Shown: one piece after another, positions 7,030-10,816 of the stretch
How positions within the stretch are numbered: the first letter of the stretch is position 1
How the letters are laid out: the number at the start of each line of letters is the position of its first letter
Program-made: the position numbers and the translations under genes
The notes under the pieces: generated by a model
The model's input: the letters and a program-made list of their open reading frames with translations, nothing else
Told to the model about the DNA's origin: nothing
Database searches by the model: none
Assembly: GCA_021781255.1 (NCBI GenBank)
Contig: JAJXXG010001234.1
Location: 1 to 10,816 of the forward strand
Direction of reading: 5' to 3'
Length of the DNA stretch: 10,816 bases
From: Acidobacteriota bacterium
GTDB taxonomy: Bacteria; Acidobacteriota; Terriglobia; Terriglobales; Acidobacteriaceae

Positions 7030-7045
7030 CGTGAGGCCCGTCACA
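7030..7045. promoter_or_regulatory. CRP/FNR-type palindrome GTGA-N6-TCAC, regulator side
   Basis: CGTGA-GGCCCG-TCACA matches TGTGA-N6-TCACA at 9 of 10 positions. Its centre is 131 bp from the centre of the cytochrome-side palindrome and 41.5 bp upstream of a start predicted from the hexamer CAAAAT at 7067-7072. Probable autoregulatory site of the regulator gene. Confidence 0.5.
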
Positions 7046-7055
7046 TCCAAGGCCT

Positions 7056-7069
7056 TCGACATCGATCAA
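7056..7069. promoter_or_regulatory. FNR-like box overlapping the regulator promoter
   Basis: TCGAC-ATCG-ATCAA matches TTGAT-N4-ATCAA at 8 of 10 positions with one perfect half. It overlaps the candidate -10 at 7067-7072 (CAAAAT, 4 of 6), so binding here would repress. It lies within a wider imperfect palindrome bounded by CTTC and GAAG (7054-7077). Confidence 0.22.
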
Positions 7070-7198
7070 AATTGAAGTGGGATTCTGTCTTGGCGAGGCT
7101 GAGCCGGCATCCCGGTCTGACCTGCAGCTCGGGCGGAAGGACGGAGTCCGGGGACAGCAGGCGGGCGGGCCGCATCGAGAAATGAACGGAAGAAGACG

Positions 7199-7951
7199 AT
7201 GGCGGACACGCAGAGTACGTTCGATGCGCAGATCCGGCCGAGAGCAGCAGGCCGGCCCTCGCCATTGGGTTGCGCCGCGTGCGCGAATCGGCGGCCGGGG
7301 TGGTTTTGCTCGCTGGGCAGCGCGGTGCTGGCGGATCTGGAACTGGCGACAAGCACGATCTCACTGCCGTCGCAGGCCTCACTTTTTACGCAGGGCGAGG
7401 ATGCGCGCTGCCTGTACCTGATCTGCAGCGGCTACCTTAAATTGACGACGGGGCGCCCGGAAGACCGGCATATGATAGTGCGGGTCGCGGGGCCGGGCTC
7501 CATGCTGGGGCTGTACGCCGTGCTTTCCCACGGCGTGTACGAGGTGACGGCCGCGACGTTGACGCCGGCGCAACTGCGGCCGGTGGAGCGGGAGAGGTTT
7601 CTGACCTTTCTGCGCAGTCACAAGGAAGCGCAACTGCGGGCGGTCCAGTGCATCTGCCAGGAGTACCGCTTTGCGCTGCAGGACGCCTGCCGGATTGCGC
7701 TGGCCGAGACGGTGGCGGCACGCCTGGCAAGGCTTCTGATTGAGCTGGCGCATCAGATCGGCGAGCACACGGAGAGCGGGGAATACCGGTTTCCGCTGCT
7801 GCTGACGCACGAAGAGATGGCATCGATGACCTGCACCACGCGGGAGACGGTGACGCGCACCCTGGGGCAGTTCCGCAAAGACGGCTGGATCGCGATCGAG
7901 GATTCGATCGTGACGCTGCACAGCCCGGACCGGCTGCAAAGTCTTTTCTAA
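7199..7951 (+). CDS. CRP/FNR-family transcriptional regulator with N-terminal Cys cluster
   Basis: A 250-residue regulator: cyclic-nucleotide-like sensor domain at about 45-140, dimerisation helix at about 143-175, and a C-terminal winged helix at about 175-245 whose recognition helix holds T-T-R-E-T-V-T-R (213-220). R215, E216 and R220 match the CRP positions that read GTGA, while T219 stands where FNR has Ser. N-terminal cysteines C25, C28 and C37 resemble the C-x2-C and later Cys that bind [4Fe-4S] in FNR; C71, C76 or C151 could be the fourth ligand. A redox- or oxygen-responsive role is therefore likely but unproven. The start has GGAAG 8-10 nt upstream. Divergent from the cytochrome locus, with matching palindromes between, it is the obvious candidate regulator of that locus. 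Confidence 0.88.
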   Translation: MADTQSTFDAQIRPRAAGRPSPLGCAACANRRPGWFCSLGSAVLADLELATSTISLPSQASLFTQGEDARCLYLICSGYLKLTTGRPEDRHMIVRVAGPGSMLGLYAVLSHGVYEVTAATLTPAQLRPVERERFLTFLRSHKEAQLRAVQCICQEYRFALQDACRIALAETVAARLARLLIELAHQIGEHTESGEYRFPLLLTHEEMASMTCTTRETVTRTLGQFRKDGWIAIEDSIVTLHSPDRLQSLF

Positions 7952-7965
7952 CCGATCTTTGTGGA

Positions 7966-7984
7966 GCCGTCAGGCGCTGACGGC
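7966..7984 (+). terminator. Hairpin downstream of the regulator gene
   Basis: Perfect 8-bp stem GCCGTCAG / CTGACGGC with a 3-nt loop, 14 nt after the stop codon of the regulator. No T tract follows directly. A second potential stem made of two self-complementary CCGCGG blocks (7995-8000, 8006-8011) lies just downstream and ends in CTTTCC. Together they probably end the regulator transcript. Confidence 0.5.
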
Positions 7985-7994
7985 CGGGGGACGG

Positions 7995-8016
7995 CCGCGG
8001 CTTTCCCGCGGCTTTC
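7995..8016 (+). repeat. Perfect tandem duplication of an 11-mer
   Basis: CCGCGGCTTTC occurs twice back to back (7995-8005 and 8006-8016). Because CCGCGG is its own reverse complement, the duplication also creates a stem-loop with a CTTTC loop. Probably a slippage product within the terminator region. Confidence 0.6.
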
Positions 8017-8100
8017 CGCTCCTTTCAGGGACTGTGGAGCGTCTAAGAGATATCATTTGGAAAGCGCCACTCTTTTTACGGGTTGGGGTATTTTGCGGCT

Positions 8101-8691
8101 ATGAATCGCCATTGCGTCAGTTTTTTTGCCCTTCTTCTTGCGGTTATCAGTTCCACTGCTCAGAGTCCGTCCTCCGGGGCGAGCGGCAGCAGCGCCCCGG
8201 CAGCGGTTGAGCCCGGCGTGACCACGACGGTGAGTCCTGAGGTTGCGCAGTTCCAGAAGATTGAGGACGGCTGGTCCGGAGCTGTGAACCGGCGGGACCA
8301 GTACGCGCTGGAACTGGTGCTTTCGCCGCTGTTTGTCGATGTTTCGTCAGACGGAGACGTGACCACGCGCAACCAGCAGATTGTGCAGGTGATCAACGGG
8401 CAGGACAAGTCCCTTTACCTGACACAGAAGGTAATCACCGTGCGCATGCTGGGCGATATTGCGGTGGCCAACGGGACCTATAGCCTGCAGCACAAGGTAA
8501 AAGGCGAAGAGGTCGAAGAAAAAGGGATATTTACGCACGTTTTTGAGCGCGTGCACGGGAGCTGGCTGTGCATCAACTCGCAGCGCACCCTGCTGCGCCA
8601 GGAAAACAACGGCAAGCAGAAGAAGCCCGCCACGACGGACTCGCCGTTCCACATTCCGTTCTTCGGCAAGGGCGACAAGGGATCGCAGTAG
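8101..8691 (+). CDS. Secreted DUF4440/SnoaL-like (NTF2-fold) protein
   Basis: A 196-residue exported protein. Residues 1-20 are a signal peptide with likely cleavage after S-S-T-A. A Ser/Ala-rich linker (21-45) leads to an NTF2-like domain at about 46-166, recognised by the order: V-A-Q-F-Q-K-I-E-D-G-W helix, N-R-R-D-Q-Y-A-L, F-V-D-V-S-S-D-G-D-V, then strands including R-M-L-G-D-I-A-V-A-N-G-T-Y and G-S-W-L-C-I-N-S-Q-R-T. The tail (167-196) is Lys/Gly-rich. Such domains bind small ligands or act as scaffolds, and no function can be assigned. ATG 8101 is preferred over a TTG at 8083; the ribosome-binding site is weak (GGGG about 12 nt upstream). Hairpins separate it from the regulator gene, so it is probably its own unit. 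Confidence 0.72.
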   Translation: MNRHCVSFFALLLAVISSTAQSPSSGASGSSAPAAVEPGVTTTVSPEVAQFQKIEDGWSGAVNRRDQYALELVLSPLFVDVSSDGDVTTRNQQIVQVINGQDKSLYLTQKVITVRMLGDIAVANGTYSLQHKVKGEEVEEKGIFTHVFERVHGSWLCINSQRTLLRQENNGKQKKPATTDSPFHIPFFGKGDKGSQ

Positions 8692-8980
8692 ACCGGGCGC
8701 GGAGAGCTTCCGGTGCGGAATCCCGATCAGAGAGACCGCGGCCGCGCAGACCGAGACCAGGCAGACCGAGCCGCGCAGTTTGACCCGAATGAACCCGCGA
8801 TTCAGGCGGCGTTCCCGCGACGGGGAACAGGCCGGGCGGGAAGGGTGCGGACTGGTGCGGTGAATCTGCAATTCGCCGACGAGCAAGCGCAGATGCATCG
8901 ACCCGGTGAGGCCCAAGAGCCGGCCAAACTACGCTCAGCATGAGCGTGCGTTCAGGTTGCGACCTTGAGAGACACCGCAG
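8692..8980. other. Convergent intergenic region
   Basis: 289 bp between two convergent genes. GTTCCC / GGGAAC (8811-8816, 8823-8828) forms a 6-bp stem with a 6-nt loop, a possible terminator. GCAGACCGAG is repeated at 8746-8755 and 8761-8770, and CCGCGCAG at 8742-8749 and 8771-8778. No credible gene; a 76-codon plus-strand frame (8713-8943) is Arg/Ala-rich with no ribosome-binding site. Confidence 0.4.
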
Positions 8981-9364
8981 CTAGAGGGCGGCCAGCGCGT
9001 CAGCCTGGGTGGGAAACAGGCCTGCGTATTTGGTGATGCCAACCATGGTGAAGACCTTGGTGAAGTGGGCGGAGAGGCCGAAGCAGAAGACCTTTTGACC
9101 GGCGTTCGAGGCCTCGATGAGGAGCTGAATGACGAGGGCGATGCCGCTGGAATTGATGTAATCGACGCCCGTGAAGTCGAGCAGGATCAGCTTCGTGGTT
9201 TCGCGGGGAAGCGCCTGGTAGGCGCCGAGCACGGCGTCTTTCGAGGTGCTGGCGATATCGCCGACAAAGCGGAGAACGGCGACGGGATGACCGGCGGGAG
9301 TAATCAACTGTTCAATGCGGGATTTGGTCTCGGATTGCACTTCTTGATGTTCCTCCGCTTTCAT
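8981..9364 (-). CDS. STAS-domain anti-sigma factor antagonist (RsbV/SpoIIAA type)
   Basis: A 127-residue STAS protein. The domain spans about 20-122, with the signature D-Y-I-N-S-S-G-I-A-L (68-77). S73 aligns with the Ser of SpoIIAA (S-S-G) that the partner kinase phosphorylates; the usual Asp before the Ser pair is Asn here. In the known mechanism the unphosphorylated form binds the kinase and frees its other partner, the phosphorylated form does not, and a PP2C phosphatase reactivates it. All three enzymes are adjacent. It starts 14 nt beyond the kinase stop, so the genes are probably co-transcribed. The ribosome-binding site of ATG 9364 is poor; GTG at residue 9, preceded by GGAGG, is an alternative start that leaves the domain intact. 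Confidence 0.85.
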   Translation of the reverse strand: MKAEEHQEVQSETKSRIEQLITPAGHPVAVLRFVGDIASTSKDAVLGAYQALPRETTKLILLDFTGVDYINSSGIALVIQLLIEASNAGQKVFCFGLSAHFTKVFTMVGITKYAGLFPTQADALAAL

Positions 9365-9378
9365 GAGTAGAGCGAGTG

Positions 9379-9825
9379 TCAGGCCGCGTCCTTATCCAGC
9401 TTAATCAACAGCCGGACATAGCTGCTTTTGCCGTCGAGACCGGTCACCCATTCGGCTTCGTCAACCAGGGACTGGATCAGGAACATGCCCATGCCGCGCG
9501 GGTCTTCTTCGCCGTGAATTTTGCGGTCGATATTGGGTTTTTCCGGCTGTTTTTTGATGCCGGTGCCGTCGTCGATCACCTTGACTTCAAGGGCATCGGG
9601 CTCGGCGCGGAGCTCGACGCCGACGGACAGCTTCTCATTGAGCCGGTTGCCATGCTCGATGGCGTTAATGCAGGCTTCAGCGACCGCGGTTTTGAGGTCT
9701 TCGATGCGGTCTTCAGGAAAGCCCATCAGCTTTGCGACCGCCGAGGCGGTGCTCATGGCGACCTTTTCATACCCGAGGCGCGTCGGCAGCTTAACTTCCA
9801 CCATCGTGGACTTCAGTTCGCTCAT
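9379..9825 (-). CDS. RsbW-like anti-sigma serine kinase (HATPase_c_2)
   Basis: A 148-residue GHKL-type ATPase: N box E50-A-C-I-N54-A-I-E-H58-G-N60, G1 box D85-D86-G-T-G89, G2 box D-P-R-G-M-G-M (108-114). Length and motifs fit stand-alone RsbW/SpoIIAB-type kinases, which sequester a sigma factor or other target and phosphorylate a STAS partner. ATG 9825 is chosen over the long upstream extension because it has GGAGA 8-9 nt before it, begins the domain correctly, and overlaps the phosphatase stop as ATGA, which implies translational coupling. No sigma factor or other target lies in the window. Confidence 0.88.
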   Translation of the reverse strand: MSELKSTMVEVKLPTRLGYEKVAMSTASAVAKLMGFPEDRIEDLKTAVAEACINAIEHGNRLNEKLSVGVELRAEPDALEVKVIDDGTGIKKQPEKPNIDRKIHGEEDPRGMGMFLIQSLVDEAEWVTGLDGKSSYVRLLIKLDKDAA

Positions 9826-10700
9826 CCCGGCATCTCCGCCGTATCCGCCGCATGGCAAAGGGCCAATGCGGTCATGTCGTCCGCCTGCGGACTGCCCTGA
9901 GCAAAGGCCTCGATGGCCGTCCACAATGCATCGAGGATACCATCGGCCTTTCGAGAAGGGCACGCAGAAAATTCATCGAGGAGCCTCTCCTGGCCAAACT
10001 CCTCATCCCCACGAAAGACTTCAGTGAGGCCATCGGTATAGAAGAGCAGGCGGGAACCGGGGGGAAAGGCGCGGGTTTCGCCGGTGTAGCTCATGCCGGG
10101 GAGCAGGCCGAGCGGGGTGCCCGCGGCATTGAACTGATAGGGCTCTTTGCCGGGCTCGACGAGGAAGCCGGGGTTATGGCCGGCGTTGAGGACTTCAAGC
10201 CGGCCGGCGGCGGGATGGAGGCGGAGGAAGATGGCGGTGACGTAGCGGCGCCGGGCTTCTTCACCTTCGCCCCATTGGTGCTGATTCATGCGCGTGGCGA
10301 GCTCGCCGAGGGACATTCCGGTGACCGCCATGCCGCGAAAGGCGGCGCGGAAGCCCATGGACATGATGGCGGAGGCCAGCCCTTTGCCGGCGACATCGGC
10401 GACCGCCATGAGGAGGCTGCCGTCGGCCTGCTCCACGATGTCGAGATAGTCGCCGCCGACCTCGTAGCAGGCGTTACTGCGGAAGGCCAGCGAATAGGCG
10501 GGAATCCGCGGCAGCGCCTGGGGGAGGAGAGAACGCTGAATGCGGCGGGCGGCATCCAGATCCTGGTGCATGCGCGCAAATTCGATGTTGCGCTTGTGAT
10601 TGCGCGCATTTTCAAGGGCCACCGCCGCTTGCAGCGCCAAACCTTCCAGAAAATCCGACTCGTACAGCGTCAGCTCACGTCCGTCCGGCGGAGCCACCAC
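9822..10700 (-). CDS. PP2C/SpoIIE-type serine phosphatase (RsbU-like), 5' end interrupted or missing
   Basis: Phosphatase expected to dephosphorylate the STAS antagonist encoded two genes downstream. Counting from the GTG at 10700 (292 residues): residues 1-34 look like the last strand and helix of a GAF domain, 35-60 form a coiled-coil linker ending R-R-I-Q-R-S-L-L-P, and the PP2C domain fills about 63-285. Metal-binding and catalytic motifs: G-G-D (82-84), A-D-V-A-G-K-G (101-107), N-A-G-H-N-P-G (172-178), Y-T-D-G-L-T-E (221-227), A-D-D-M-T (273-277). The frame stays open to the window edge, but beyond about 10715 it turns Arg/Gly-rich and unconvincing, while another frame there encodes a methyltransferase. 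No ribosome-binding site precedes 10700. The full gene should have a complete GAF domain, so this copy is truncated or joined to foreign sequence. Confidence 0.85.
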   Translation of the reverse strand: MVAPPDGRELTLYESDFLEGLALQAAVALENARNHKRNIEFARMHQDLDAARRIQRSLLPQALPRIPAYSLAFRSNACYEVGGDYLDIVEQADGSLLMAVADVAGKGLASAIMSMGFRAAFRGMAVTGMSLGELATRMNQHQWGEGEEARRRYVTAIFLRLHPAAGRLEVLNAGHNPGFLVEPGKEPYQFNAAGTPLGLLPGMSYTGETRAFPPGSRLLFYTDGLTEVFRGDEEFGQERLLDEFSACPSRKADGILDALWTAIEAFAQGSPQADDMTALALCHAADTAEMPG

Positions 10701-10816
10701 CAGAGCCGCCAGAACGGGTTGGGGGGTGCCAGGAACTCGAGGCTTGCCACCGTGGCCCCGGGCCGCACAACGCGGGCAAGCGCCTCGAGCAGCGCGGCGG
10801 GATCCTCGACGTAGCG
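10670..10816 (-). pseudogene. C-terminal fragment of a UbiE/MenG-like methyltransferase, truncated
   Basis: The minus-strand frame starting at 10816 gives 48 residues and then TGA at 10670-10672. Its first 42 residues (10816-10691) read R-Y-V-E-D-P-A-A-L-L, then A-R-V-V-R-P-G-A, A-S-L-E-F-L-A-P-P-N-P-F-W and W-W-W-L. This is the pattern of the later part of class I SAM-dependent UbiE/MenG methyltransferases, which methylate the quinone ring in menaquinone or ubiquinone synthesis. In that family the sequence continues about 50-60 residues past this point (Y-T-R and onward); here it breaks into R-R-T-D-V-S and stops inside the PP2C gene. Recognition is by eye, and the fragment is also cut by the window edge. 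Confidence 0.5.

Larger units (their letters stand above)
6711..7198. promoter_or_regulatory. Divergent control region between decahaem gene and regulator
   Basis: 488 bp without a credible gene, separating the minus-strand cytochrome locus from the plus-strand regulator. It holds two CRP-type palindromes, two FNR-like boxes and an inverted repeat, each listed separately. Open frames crossing it have no ribosome-binding site and are Arg-rich shadow translations. It is the natural place for both divergent promoters. Confidence 0.6.

Noticed and set aside
8347..8916. 189-codon minus-strand frame
   Set aside because: Antisense of the secreted NTF2-like gene plus intergenic DNA; no start signal and no recognisable protein.
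9852..10814. 320-codon open frame on the plus strand
   Set aside because: Antisense of the PP2C phosphatase, whose catalytic motifs are clear; the plus frame is low-complexity Gly/Ala/Glu.
1..10816. CRISPR array, insertion sequence, tRNA or rRNA
   Set aside because: No regularly spaced repeats, transposase motifs, terminal inverted repeats with target duplications, or tRNA/rRNA-like stretches were seen.

Overview
The window reads as GC-rich chromosomal DNA from a Gram-negative bacterium, most likely an acidobacterium (Acidobacteriota, Terriglobia-like). This rests on the protein families and their flavour: a large outer-membrane barrel next to a decahaem cytochrome, a CRP/FNR regulator with an N-terminal C-x2-C...FC cluster, an exported DUF4440-type protein and a SpoIIE/RsbW/STAS module. 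It is a judgement from recognised families, not a database match.

Left two thirds (about 110-6710, all minus strand): a five-gene cytochrome locus. In transcription order it encodes a periplasmic decahaem c cytochrome of the MtrA/PioA/DmsE type, an MtrB/PioB-like outer-membrane beta-barrel, two tandem paralogous small monohaem cytochromes, and a six-haem NapC/NirT-family inner-membrane cytochrome resembling Geobacter ImcH. Together they could form a complete electron path: quinone pool, inner-membrane oxidoreductase, soluble shuttle, decahaem wire, outer-membrane sheath. No MtrC/OmcA-like surface cytochrome is present, so the direction of electron flow (out to a mineral or in from a donor such as Fe(II)) is open. 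Every one of the five genes is followed by a GC-rich perfect or near-perfect hairpin without a U tract.

Middle (6711-8691): a 488-bp divergent control region separates the decahaem gene from a plus-strand CRP/FNR-family regulator. It carries two GTGA-N6-TCAC palindromes, each about 40 bp upstream of a weak -10-like hexamer, one for each divergent gene, plus two FNR-like boxes. The regulator probably controls itself and the cytochrome locus. A secreted NTF2-fold/DUF4440-like protein follows as a separate unit.

Right (8981-10816, minus strand): a partner-switching set in the order PP2C phosphatase (SpoIIE/RsbU type), RsbW-like anti-sigma kinase, STAS antagonist. The first two overlap by ATGA and the third follows after 13 bp. 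The extreme right edge encodes, in another frame, the C-terminal part of a UbiE/MenG-like methyltransferase that breaks off inside the start of the PP2C gene; this looks like a recombination or assembly junction.
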